From: Thalassospira lucentensis
Lineage (GTDB): Bacteria; Pseudomonadota; Alphaproteobacteria; Rhodospirillales; Thalassospiraceae
Assembly: GCF_011806425.1 (NCBI RefSeq)
Contig: NZ_JAATOV010000008.1
Coordinates: 1 to 64,000 of the forward strand
Reading direction: 5' to 3'
DNA: 64,000 nt
In this document: positions 1-8,349 of the stretch, piece by piece
Position numbering within the stretch: the first letter of the stretch is position 1
How the letters are laid out: each line of letters starts with the position of its first letter
Notes under the pieces: generated by a model
What the model saw: only the letters and a program-made list of their open reading frames with translations
What the model was told of the DNA's origin: nothing
Database searches by the model: none
Translations under genes and position numbers: made by a program

Positions 1-34
1 CTGTGCTCATAACTTGAAGGCTGAGGCTGTTAAG

Positions 35-57
35 AAATCGCTCCAGTGGAGCGATTT
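35..57. repeat. Near-perfect short inverted repeat (stem-loop)
   Basis: Two 11-base arms centred on base 46 are exact reverse complements, giving a 9-bp stem with a 5-base loop. The segment from here to about 130 contains further complementary blocks and looks like structured RNA or the tail of a transcript entering from the left. It ends at the terminator at 135-159. I do not recognise a family. Confidence 0.5.
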
Positions 58-134
58 TAAGCCGAAGGTCGAGCACGACGAAGTCGCGCGCAGACTGCGT
101 TGCGCCACATGCTCCAAACCATCCATCATCATCC

Positions 135-159
135 GCTCGCCCTTGTGGCGGGCTTTTTT
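135..159 (+). terminator. Rho-independent terminator
   Basis: A 7-bp stem (GCTCGCC/GGCGGGC with one T-G pair, loop CTTGT) is followed directly by six T residues. It ends whatever is transcribed from beyond the left edge and insulates the kinase gene that follows. Confidence 0.75.
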
Positions 160-212
160 AGTTCACCTATCGGATCGCTCCGACACAAACCACAACTCGT
201 GTGAAATTTCTT

Positions 213-240
213 GGAACTTTTTCCCGCTGAAGGTTACTTA
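213..240 (+). promoter_or_regulatory. ECF-type promoter box for the anti-sigma/kinase gene
   Basis: GGAACT (213-218), a 15-base spacer and TTACTTA (234-240). Both halves are identical to the box at 22038-22065 ahead of the main T3SS operon. The layout resembles promoters of HrpL-type ECF sigma factors. It implies transcription starting near 247 and a leader of about 170-230 bases. Confidence 0.65.
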
Positions 241-476
241 TTTCTTTGCTTGCGTGGCATCGAATTTCTTTCTCTTCTAAGAGAACGCTGGCACGGTTGA
301 ATGACGGTGTTTTTGTTTGATTTAGATGGTCATACGGAACGGGTTTGATTGTCCACGCAGATGTTGTCGGTATATGTGATGGCGTTGTCTTGACTTTATG
401 AGGCCGACGCAGTGCAATGAAGAAATGCGAACCGCAATGGTTCGGCCTTTATCATTTTGTCTGGGAAATACTTAAT

Positions 477-905
477 ATGGGTCAGTACCCCACCTGCATC
501 CATTCCGTGATTTCAAACAATCCAAAAGATTTGAACCAATTTTTGGAAACACTCGGAAGTCGGCTTGAAGAGATCGAGTTGGAGCTTGTCGTTGCGACAC
601 GTGTGCAGGTTTGCCTTGATGAAATGCTGTCAAATGCGATCAAGTATGGCTATCCACCCGAAAAAACAGGTCAGATCGAGGTTTCTATTACCTATGAGAC
701 CGATGAAATCGTCGTTTCTGTGACAGATGACGGGGTGCCATTTGATCCGTTTACCCGTGATGACCTTGATAGCCTGGATCTTGATATTGAAGATCGGGAA
801 ATTGGCGGTCTAGGAATACATATCGTCAAAAACATGGCCAGTCGCGTTGACCATCAGCGACAAACTAACCGTAATATCAATCGGTTCTGGATTCCCCTGT
901 CATAA
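477..905 (+). CDS. HATPase anti-sigma factor / serine kinase (RsbW/BtrW-like)
   Basis: A 142-residue single-domain GHKL ATPase of the RsbW/SpoIIAB type. Such proteins bind a sigma factor and phosphorylate a STAS antagonist. The N box (DEMLSNAIKYGY, residues 48-59) holds the expected Glu and Asn, the G1 box is TDDGVPFD (83-90) and the G2 box is GGLGI (110-114). I start at 477 because families of this type begin just before the first beta strand. An in-frame ATG at 417 would add 20 aromatic residues and cannot be excluded. The gene converges on the PP2C phosphatase gene, and its partners STAS and sigma lie at 36.4-37.4 kb. The T3SS context matches Bordetella BtrW; the role is inferred. Confidence 0.85.
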   Translation: MGQYPTCIHSVISNNPKDLNQFLETLGSRLEEIELELVVATRVQVCLDEMLSNAIKYGYPPEKTGQIEVSITYETDEIVVSVTDDGVPFDPFTRDDLDSLDLDIEDREIGGLGIHIVKNMASRVDHQRQTNRNINRFWIPLS

Positions 906-924
906 ACTGCTGGATGGCAAACGG

Positions 925-950
925 GAACGCACCTCCAAATAGGGGCGTTC
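925..950. terminator. Possible hairpin between convergent genes
   Basis: GAACGC and GCGTTC arms enclose a further 3-bp stem after one mismatch. It sits in the 90-base gap between the convergent kinase and phosphatase genes. No T run follows, so terminator function is only suggested by position. Confidence 0.3.
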
Positions 951-994
951 GCCGGTTTGCGCAGTGCTATGGGTATTTGGGGGCGCGTATTTGG

Positions 995-3088
995 TCAGCC
1001 CTGCTGAGGTTTCCGATACTCAAACGTCACACAGGTAATGTCATCAGCCTGTGGCGCGCCATCGGCAAATGTTTTGACCGTCGATACAACGTTTTCCTGA
1101 AGGCTTGAGACGTCCTTAAACGCGCTGGACAATGTCGCTTCCAGACGGTCTGTACCAAATTCTTCTTGTTTTGGATTAGTGGCTTCGTTCACCCCGTCGG
1201 TGAACAGGAAGACGCGATCGCCACTTTTAATGTCAAAGCTTGCATTTGAGTAGGGCATTGCATCCATAACGCCAAGGGCCATGTCACCTGTTCCGGGAAT
1301 TGGAGAGCAGGTGGACGAACCGGATGGCAGATGATAGGGCGGATTGTGACCGGCATTGCAATATGTGAAGGTGCCCGAGGTAAGGTGCAAAATACCATAG
1401 AACATCGTTACGAAGAGTTCCTCGCTATTGTTCTGGCACAGAGCATCATTTAAAGCTGCGATGCAGTCGGACGGGTTGGCAAAGCGTGGTGCAATCGCGC
1501 GCATAATCGAACGCGCAATGGCCATGAAGAGTGCAGCTGGAACACCTTTGCCCGATACATCTGCAACAACAACAGCGAGCCTGTCATCATCGAGATAGAA
1601 GAAGTCATAGAAATCACCCCCAACATCTTTTGCCGGCACCATTAATCCTGAGATGCTGAGACGTTCACTGGGCGGCAATTGTTCGGGCAACATGGCAAGT
1701 TGGACACGCCCGGCGATATCGAGTTCCTGTTGAAGCGAAAGATAGGCTGTCTTTGATTTAAGCGCGTCTTCCAGTTCGGAAATCGTTGATTGCAACGTAC
1801 CATGCTGCTGGTGAATGCGTTCCTTCAGGCTGGTTAATGTCAGGGTAACAACGGCAAGTTCGCTTGCAGCTTTAACATCCTCATTCTCGGTGAGGGCTGT
1901 ATCGGCATTTAGACGTTCTTCAATGCGGTGCAAATCGCCCAGAATTTGGTCTCTTGCCTCGGTATCAAGCGTTTCGGCAAGTTGTGTCATTTGCTCGCGA
2001 ATGACCTGCGCCTGACGCTGGCTTCGATTGCGACGTGAACGTGTCATACGGTCCAAGCGCATCAAATCATTACGAAGCTTTACGATTGCATTGGAAATTT
2101 CGGCAACTTCGTCGTTGCTGTTGGGTTGCTCAAGATGTTTGGAAAAGTCACCTTCTGAAACGCCAGAAAGGACGCCAATAACGCCTTCAAGCGGACTAAG
2201 CGAGCGACGAATATAAAACCATAACCCAAGTGCAGAACAGATTAGGAAGCTGATCGCGCCGGCAAAGATGATTTGTTCAAAACGTGCAAAGCTATGGAAG
2301 CTCTTGCTGATATCCTGGGCACTGACCACATAGCCGACCTGATCAGAAAACCCGTAAACAGGGTTGCTTGTAACGCCAAACATTTGATTTCCAAGGGCGA
2401 TACGTTCTTCTGCCGAGGTGCTAAATTCAACTTTGTCGCGGATGTCTTGCCAAAGCGCCTCGTCCTGTCCGGTAAGATAGCGGCCGCGGCGATTGATTAG
2501 AAACGTCTTGCTTTTTTGCAGCTCGGATAACTCATCAAGCAATCGTTCAATACGAACAGCAACGACCACAACGGGACTTTTTTCCGCGTCAGTCAACAGA
2601 GGGACTGCGAAGGCGATGAATGTCTGACGGTTACTTGTTGCGGATGCACCAGAAAACCTTTTGCGAACTCCAGTTTCCAAAAAGAATAGCTGGTCCTTGT
2701 TAATCAGTGGACTGGGGAAATAGCTTGCCTCGGACGTATATGCGAGCTGCCCGTCATATTGATAAATCTCGATCCGGTCGAAGTAGTTGTTTTCAGTAAT
2801 GGCACCGCGGGCAATTTTACGTGCGGCAGTATGGATAGCTTTTGTATCTTGTTTTTCAAGGGCATCAATCAGGTCCTTGTCTTCACGCAAAAGCCAGATT
2901 TTATCGGTAAGTGACAGAATTGCACCGTCGACAATTTTGCTCCAGAGGCTACCTTGCTGATGGGCGGCTGATCTGCCAAATTCAACCTGAAGCAGATTTT
3001 CGCGATAGCTGAATGCCCAAAATAGGCCGCATGCGACAATTAGCAGGCTTACACATGAAAAGACGCTTAGACGGTTCCGCAGCAGCAT
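995..3088 (-). CDS. Membrane PP2C/SpoIIE phosphatase (RsbU/BtrU-like)
   Basis: 697 residues. Membrane segments at about 10-26 and 272-293 flank a large periplasmic sensor region. A HAMP domain (about 293-345), a long coiled coil (about 345-465) and a C-terminal SpoIIE-type PP2C phosphatase domain follow. The metal-binding motifs are intact: DVGGDFYDF, VADVSGKGVPAALFMA, CNAGHNPP, LFTDGVNEA and DDITCV. Family knowledge: such enzymes dephosphorylate a STAS anti-anti-sigma factor and so free sigma from its HATPase inhibitor. It is the last gene of a five-gene minus-strand operon, and its start abuts the stop of the MFS fusion gene. The periplasmic domain presumably senses the signal. Confidence 0.9.
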   Translation of the reverse strand: MLLRNRLSVFSCVSLLIVACGLFWAFSYRENLLQVEFGRSAAHQQGSLWSKIVDGAILSLTDKIWLLREDKDLIDALEKQDTKAIHTAARKIARGAITENNYFDRIEIYQYDGQLAYTSEASYFPSPLINKDQLFFLETGVRKRFSGASATSNRQTFIAFAVPLLTDAEKSPVVVVAVRIERLLDELSELQKSKTFLINRRGRYLTGQDEALWQDIRDKVEFSTSAEERIALGNQMFGVTSNPVYGFSDQVGYVVSAQDISKSFHSFARFEQIIFAGAISFLICSALGLWFYIRRSLSPLEGVIGVLSGVSEGDFSKHLEQPNSNDEVAEISNAIVKLRNDLMRLDRMTRSRRNRSQRQAQVIREQMTQLAETLDTEARDQILGDLHRIEERLNADTALTENEDVKAASELAVVTLTLTSLKERIHQQHGTLQSTISELEDALKSKTAYLSLQQELDIAGRVQLAMLPEQLPPSERLSISGLMVPAKDVGGDFYDFFYLDDDRLAVVVADVSGKGVPAALFMAIARSIMRAIAPRFANPSDCIAALNDALCQNNSEELFVTMFYGILHLTSGTFTYCNAGHNPPYHLPSGSSTCSPIPGTGDMALGVMDAMPYSNASFDIKSGDRVFLFTDGVNEATNPKQEEFGTDRLEATLSSAFKDVSSLQENVVSTVKTFADGAPQADDITCVTFEYRKPQQG

Positions 3089-5166
3089 TATTTGCCTCCC
3101 ATCTCAGCGAGGGTGTTTCTGAGGACGGTTGGGCCTGCAATGATCCAGAACCCGACCGCGCCAAGCAACCCAATGGCGCCTATAACCACAACAGCAGTCT
3201 GCGCACCGTAGATGGTCGCAAGGCTGCCTGCGATAAGTGGTCCAACCACATTTCCAAGTCGTTCGACAAACCTAAATAGGCTTAAGCCCTCAGCTGGGGT
3301 GGTTTCGGTCTGACTGTTTAGAATGATGTTTTGAACCAGTGCCAGTTGGGGTGAAATGCTTAGGGCCTGTCCCAAACCGATTAGGCCAACCACACCGACA
3401 ATCGCCCATACGCCATCCCAAACCGAGAGGCTAATGGCACCAAGGCCGGCCAGAACCCCACCCAAAATGACAAAGAATGCATGCTGATGACGTCTGTCGG
3501 CAATTTGTGATGCTTGAGGCATCAAAACGACAACCGCAATGCCATACATCATCACCACACGGCCGATGGCGGAATCGCCGGTATCCAATCCCGACAGATA
3601 GATCGGAACGAGCAGGAAAATCACGCCGGTTAGCATGATCTTTGATGGAATGGCGCATAAAACGGTCAATGCGGTAAAGCGCATATTTCCCAATAGCGAG
3701 AAGTTTGGCAAAGCTGGAATTCTACGGCGTCGTGTACGGCTGGCTTTTGGTGGAGCGATGTGGTTATCAAGGGTGGATCCCAAGAGGAATCCTGACGTTA
3801 AAGCCAGTCCGGCTGACACCAGGAAGGTGGATGCATATCCAATTCGATCGGCTAAAATACCACCGATTGCCGGCCCACAAATCCCTGCAACAAGAATAGC
3901 GCCAACAAAAATCGCCATGTTGGTTGCGCGGTTTTCTGGTTCTGAACGTGCGGCAACGTAGCTTTGGCAGGCGACAAATATGAACCCGTACCCAAGTGCT
4001 GACAGCATCCGAGATGTGACAAAAAGGGTGAAATCGGTCGATATATAACTTCCGACATAGCCCGCGACCGCTGGTATCAGACCAATCAGGAACATTTTTC
4101 GCGACCCAATCCGGTCTGCAATTGGTGCAGTTAACAGCGATACGGCGGCGAGAACCGCCATAAAGGCCATGATCGGAAGACCGGCAGCAAAATCAGGTAC
4201 GTCTTGCAATGAGACTGGCAGTCCAAGTTTTTTGACATAGACCGGCAAGAACGCGCGTGAGAGTTCCTCGGCGAACATGAACAGGAAAAGTGGCAACCGA
4301 AGAGATCGAATATTGCTGGCTTCACGTTCCCGGAATTCGAACGGATTGGCAAATTCGAATTTCGTGCGAATGGTTTGAATTGCCTGATCAATACGTTTGG
4401 TCTTTTCGGGGGCAATTTGGGCTGCGCGCAATTCGCTGGAATCATCAAAAAACAGCCGTGCACGCACTGCTATCAGATACAACACTTTGTTCAGGATGCT
4501 TTCAACCCGGGTAAGCTCTGCCGTTGCGGAAGCATGTACCGAATGCGAAAAACGTCCGATAGCGCCGTCTTTAAGGACGCTCACCACCGATTGTAAAGGA
4601 TTGAGCAAACGCCCATAAATCAAAAATGCCAAGAGTTCGTACGTGACAAGCATGGTGATCAGAAGTGTCGTTAAAACCTCGTAGGTTACTTCTTCGCGCT
4701 GACGGCTGATATGGTCCGGGTTTAGGGCGATTTCTATGCGGGCGACGGTAGCGCCTTTAAAGCGGATGTCTTGAGAAACACCCGGTGCATCAGAGTCAAA
4801 CTGCCCCGCGTTGTAGGTGAAGTTTGGCTGAACATCTTCCGCAGGGGAGATTATTCGAATGGCCGCGATATCTGAGTTCTCAGCCAATATATTTGACAAA
4901 TATTCCTCAACACCAACCAGCTTGCGCGGTTCAATTCCGACGGAAACGGCACGTTCGATATCTCTGCTGATGTTGCTGGCAACAAGTTCGGCCTTGTTTT
5001 GGAATTCCGGTACGAGGCGTGCCTCGAATGTTGTCAAAGCCCGGTAAGAGAATGTCGCAAGCGTCAGGCAAAGCAGACCAAGTGAGCCAACCAGAAGCCA
5101 AATAAGCAACTGCGATTTATAACGCGCAAGATCGGTGGTTTTTGACGACAGAGTAGGCTTGCTCAT
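3088..5166 (-). CDS. MFS transporter fused to an N-terminal sensor/HAMP-like module
   Basis: 692 residues. The N-terminus resembles a signalling protein: a membrane helix (about 19-40), a periplasmic region of about 125 residues, a second helix (about 165-186) and a HAMP-like linker (about 186-235). A complete 12-helix major facilitator domain follows (about 288-685), with the usual loop motif ADRIGSRK between helices 2 and 3. Ordinary MFS carriers are about 400 residues, so the first 290 are extra. The start overlaps the preceding stop by 4 bases, indicating translational coupling. It may act as a transporter-type receptor feeding the PP2C phosphatase; the substrate is unknown. Confidence 0.8.
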   Translation of the reverse strand: MSKPTLSSKTTDLARYKSQLLIWLLVGSLGLLCLTLATFSYRALTTFEARLVPEFQNKAELVASNISRDIERAVSVGIEPRKLVGVEEYLSNILAENSDIAAIRIISPAEDVQPNFTYNAGQFDSDAPGVSQDIRFKGATVARIEIALNPDHISRQREEVTYEVLTTLLITMLVTYELLAFLIYGRLLNPLQSVVSVLKDGAIGRFSHSVHASATAELTRVESILNKVLYLIAVRARLFFDDSSELRAAQIAPEKTKRIDQAIQTIRTKFEFANPFEFREREASNIRSLRLPLFLFMFAEELSRAFLPVYVKKLGLPVSLQDVPDFAAGLPIMAFMAVLAAVSLLTAPIADRIGSRKMFLIGLIPAVAGYVGSYISTDFTLFVTSRMLSALGYGFIFVACQSYVAARSEPENRATNMAIFVGAILVAGICGPAIGGILADRIGYASTFLVSAGLALTSGFLLGSTLDNHIAPPKASRTRRRRIPALPNFSLLGNMRFTALTVLCAIPSKIMLTGVIFLLVPIYLSGLDTGDSAIGRVVMMYGIAVVVLMPQASQIADRRHQHAFFVILGGVLAGLGAISLSVWDGVWAIVGVVGLIGLGQALSISPQLALVQNIILNSQTETTPAEGLSLFRFVERLGNVVGPLIAGSLATIYGAQTAVVVIGAIGLLGAVGFWIIAGPTVLRNTLAEMGGK

Positions 5167-5978
5167 AGCCCGATCTCCCCGTCAATTTTGCGAAGTTCCG
5201 CTTCTGCCTGATTGATCGTGTCGTGTGCCTTGCAATAACCCTTTGCAAAGCCAAAATCATCGGTGTCAGTTGCTGCTGCTGCGGCGATAGAAGGTTCTTG
5301 CAACGTCGGTGCTTGCTGCGGGCCAGCCTGTTCGAGAAGCTTTGACAAATGAGTACTCAAGCCATTGAGATAAGAACTGATGGGGTAGGTTACAAAAAAC
5401 ACAAGGGCCGCCATGGCGGCGAAACCGCCGCCCCAAATCCAGATACCATCATGAATTAGATCTTGGTTCACCGTTGAAACAAGAGCGGTTTGTTTTTCCG
5501 GAGAATAGCGCAAAACGATACTTCCTGCCGGATTACCAAGGGTATCGGTAATGCCAAGTCCAAGCACCTTTGCACCCCGGGATTCGGCAACTGACCAGCC
5601 TGAATGCTTGTGCGCTTTCCACGCTTCTTCCCAGCTGGTTGGGATGATATCGCCAACAAAGCTTGGTTCGGTACTTAGAACCGTCTGGCCGTTATGATCG
5701 AAAACCTCAATTGAAAGGATGGCATCGTCCTGGCCCTTGGCGGCAAGAAGTTGCTGGGTGCCCGTCGTTAGGCGAGCCAAGAGAACGCCACTTAAGCTCA
5801 TCTCGGTCTCAAGCGAACTACGTACACCTTCCATCAGAAAGTAAAACCGATCATTCACAACCTGATCGATTGCTTTTTCGAATTTATACATATTGATCAT
5901 CAGCATCAGTGCCATGGCGGCGATGCTGACGACCAGAAGATTGACCACGATGAGGACAGGAAGCTTTTTGAACAGCAT
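5163..5978 (-). CDS. Two-helix membrane protein with a periplasmic sensor-like domain
   Basis: 271 residues: a membrane helix at about 8-28, a periplasmic region of roughly 150 residues that looks like a single Cache/PAS-like fold, a second helix near 179-198 and a short charged cytoplasmic tail of about 70 residues. No catalytic output domain is visible. It lies between a solute-binding protein gene (3-base gap) and the MFS fusion (4-base overlap). A receptor relay between the binding protein and the downstream signalling proteins is plausible but inferred. I do not recognise the family. Confidence 0.7.
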   Translation of the reverse strand: MLFKKLPVLIVVNLLVVSIAAMALMLMINMYKFEKAIDQVVNDRFYFLMEGVRSSLETEMSLSGVLLARLTTGTQQLLAAKGQDDAILSIEVFDHNGQTVLSTEPSFVGDIIPTSWEEAWKAHKHSGWSVAESRGAKVLGLGITDTLGNPAGSIVLRYSPEKQTALVSTVNQDLIHDGIWIWGGGFAAMAALVFFVTYPISSYLNGLSTHLSKLLEQAGPQQAPTLQEPSIAAAAATDTDDFGFAKGYCKAHDTINQAEAELRKIDGEIGL

Positions 5979-5981
5979 TTT

Positions 5982-7127
5982 TTAGTTTCCTGGCGCGTGA
6001 AGGAGTTCGGCAAATGACAGCAAACCCAACGGTGGATATCTGTCCAGTTCGCGCGCGACGTCCATATTGATTTTTAGGGTGAATTGCGGAAGCGCGTCAA
6101 AGGGGATATCGCGTGGTTGGGTGTGATCGCTTAGAATTCGGATGGCTTTTTCCGCGCAATATTGACCGGCGATATAATAGTTTCCAACCAGTCCAAACAA
6201 TGCCTGCCCCTGCGAGAGGAATGGATCCGCAGCCGCAAAAGTTGGCAGCTCATATTTGGCAATGGCATCAAAAAGCGTCTTTTGATTGCGCAACAGAAAC
6301 GTATCAGGGCCGATATAGACAATATCAGGGGCGGATTTCGCTAGAGTATCCACGGTTTCAGCGATTGCATCGATACGTGATGCGCCATTTTCATCGACAG
6401 GAATTGGGAACTTTTCGACCTCAAGCCCCAGTTTTGCTGCGTTTGCCTCAAGGGATCTAACCGCGCTTCTGGGACTGGATTGGGTAGAATCATAGATTGC
6501 CGCTATTTTTTTTACATTCATATAGCTTTGGATTGTCTGTAGCTGCGCTGACGTCTGGGGAATATGTGAAACACCAGTCATATTGCGTCCCGACGTTTTC
6601 CAGTCTTTTGTCAGACCTCCGACAACGGGATCGGAGACCATGCAGTTAACCGTCGGGATGTCGGATATGAAATCTGCGCTGGCCAAGTCGTCCATCTTGC
6701 CTGAGATATTCTGCGCGCTTGCCATACTCCAGGTATAGACAAGGTCAGGACGCGTTTTACGAATTTCGGCACGGATCTCTTCGAACTCGGCTGGGTTTTG
6801 TGCCGGATTTCGAATAACGGTTTCAATCGGAATATGCCGGTTGGCGAAATAGTCAATGAACCCCTGATCCGTGACCGTATTCCCACGCCATTGAACCATG
6901 AAAATCCTAAATGGTCGTTCATGTCCTGCTTCGGAAACTTGCTGGGGGACGTCGGCGGGTGTGGAGGTCGCTGTTTTTACCTCAGGGGAGCTAGAATAAC
7001 TTTCCTGGGCCCAGAGGGGTATCGACACGAGGCAAGATATCCCGAAGGCTAAGGCAAAAAGTTTGCCTCTAAAAAGGGGTGGCGTACAAAAATCTGGTTT
7101 GGAAAAAAACAGAATTCTGGCCATCAT
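5982..7127 (-). CDS. Periplasmic ABC-type solute-binding protein, orphan
   Basis: 381 residues. A hydrophobic signal region (about 23-41) ends near LWAQ, and the rest resembles the ABC_sub_bind (PF04392-type) periplasmic binding fold, with segments such as FRIFMVQWRGNTVTD and DIVYIGPDTFLLRNQ. No cognate permease or ATPase gene is nearby. It is translationally coupled to the GNAT gene (ATGA overlap) and followed by membrane sensor-like genes and a PP2C phosphatase. I infer a ligand-sensing role for the partner switch rather than transport. The ligand cannot be read from the sequence. Confidence 0.75.
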   Translation of the reverse strand: MMARILFFSKPDFCTPPLFRGKLFALAFGISCLVSIPLWAQESYSSSPEVKTATSTPADVPQQVSEAGHERPFRIFMVQWRGNTVTDQGFIDYFANRHIPIETVIRNPAQNPAEFEEIRAEIRKTRPDLVYTWSMASAQNISGKMDDLASADFISDIPTVNCMVSDPVVGGLTKDWKTSGRNMTGVSHIPQTSAQLQTIQSYMNVKKIAAIYDSTQSSPRSAVRSLEANAAKLGLEVEKFPIPVDENGASRIDAIAETVDTLAKSAPDIVYIGPDTFLLRNQKTLFDAIAKYELPTFAAADPFLSQGQALFGLVGNYYIAGQYCAEKAIRILSDHTQPRDIPFDALPQFTLKINMDVARELDRYPPLGLLSFAELLHAPGN

Positions 7128-7981
7128 TCGGGGCGTACCTGATCCGTGTCGGACACGATGCTGTCTGGGGAAGCCATAAGAAGCTCGTAGTTCTTTTCTT
7201 CGGTGCGATGAACGTCAAAACCTACAAGACCTTGGTCAAGATAGCGGTTTACGGTTTCAAAATCGTCTACCGGACATTTTACAACGCGATCAGAACCGTC
7301 CACCACGCGGTGATTGGTGGTCGGGATGCCATCGCGATGAATGATGTAGCGGCGCATATCACCATAGCAAATGGCATGTGCCTTCACCCGGAAACCAGTT
7401 CGAAGGTGGTTGCCAAGGCTATATGGGTTAAGCGGCGATACGGTGCCCATCAAATGATGATAGCCGGCCAAAAGAGCGTAGTGACCGCGAATACGGTTCA
7501 TTGTTTGATGAAGGCTGCTTCCACGAAAGTTGGGATGCACTGCTGCACCGTCAAAATGAGCGACCCGCAATGCGGACTGCGCAGAAAGTTCGGTAAACCG
7601 CGACAGGTTGTCCGCATCTTTATGAGGAAAGGATACAATCGCATAGCCGATCAACTGATTGCCGACAAATGATCCTACTGTCGCGCCGCGACGTGAAATA
7701 TGGTCTGCGATGAAATCAGGCCGATCCGCACGAAAGATCTCTCGGTCAGGCAGATTTTCAACGACTTTCCGGTGCAAATCAACCAGTTCAGCAAGGTCGT
7801 CGTGCGATAGAAAGCGTAAAACGACGTCGTGATGTTTGTCCGACGGTTCTGTACGTTTTGAAACTTGGCTGTGCCATTGATCTTCGCGGAACGCAAATAA
7901 TGCGGCGTCATCAATTGGCCATGGCGGCGGAATCCTGGCATCTTGCGGTTCGGTAATTTTGGGGTTCAGTAAATACGTCAC
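7124..7981 (-). CDS. GNAT-family N-acetyltransferase-like protein
   Basis: 285 residues. The central part has GNAT features: the strand and loop of VGSFVGNQLIGYAIVSF, then HFDGAAVHPNFRGSSLHQ where the acetyl-CoA pyrophosphate loop (here NFRGSSLH) would lie, and a C-terminal SPLNPYSLGNHLRTGFRV helix typical of the fold. The substrate is unknown. It is the first gene of the operon ending in the PP2C phosphatase and has an ECF-type box about 200 bases upstream. A role in small-molecule or protein acetylation linked to secretion control is only a guess. Confidence 0.7.
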   Translation of the reverse strand: MTYLLNPKITEPQDARIPPPWPIDDAALFAFREDQWHSQVSKRTEPSDKHHDVVLRFLSHDDLAELVDLHRKVVENLPDREIFRADRPDFIADHISRRGATVGSFVGNQLIGYAIVSFPHKDADNLSRFTELSAQSALRVAHFDGAAVHPNFRGSSLHQTMNRIRGHYALLAGYHHLMGTVSPLNPYSLGNHLRTGFRVKAHAICYGDMRRYIIHRDGIPTTNHRVVDGSDRVVKCPVDDFETVNRYLDQGLVGFDVHRTEEKNYELLMASPDSIVSDTDQVRPE

Positions 7982-8349
7982 GTTTTTAATCCTGCTCCCA
8001 GATCAGAGCACTGTGCACGGTGGTGCGAGTGAATTTTGGCAATCAGTGAAAGAGTGTAATTCGGCCAGTTTGTGGGACTTCAATATGTGCCGTCGTGAGT
8101 GGTTATTCGGGCAACATGGTGTTTACGTTCAAGGCCGTGCATGTACTGCTATTTCCTGAGATCAAATAAGCGCCTGATCATTAAGTGGCAGGTATGGCAG
8201 TGTTAGTTCCCAGAAATGTTTGGAAATTACAGTTTTTTTGGCGTGAACCACTGGCCGCGTGTTCTATATGCGGTTGTCAGGTCGCAAAGGACTAAAACCC
8301 GACAAATCTGCCAATCCAATCGGAATGCAGCTTTAGCTGCCATGCAACG
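7982..8349. other. Intergenic region between the phosphatase operon and sctU
   Basis: 368 bases without a convincing gene. They hold the minus-strand promoter box at 8182-8210, a leader of about 195 bases before the GNAT start, and near 8327-8340 a small GCAGC/GCTGC hairpin just beyond the sctU stop that might mark the end of the long T3SS operon. Confidence 0.5.
8182..8210 (-). promoter_or_regulatory. ECF-type promoter box for the GNAT-to-phosphatase operon
   Basis: On the minus strand: GGAACT (8210-8205), a 16-base spacer and CCACTTA (8188-8182). It matches the shared box of the island and places the signalling operon under the same sigma factor, which would form a feedback loop. Confidence 0.6.

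Noticed and set aside
14-280. 88-codon open frame at the left edge
   Set aside because: It runs through a stem-loop, a rho-independent terminator and a promoter box, has a weak start and no protein-like pattern.
7079-7672. 197-codon plus-strand frame
   Set aside because: It is the antisense of the well-supported GNAT gene and has no recognisable protein features.
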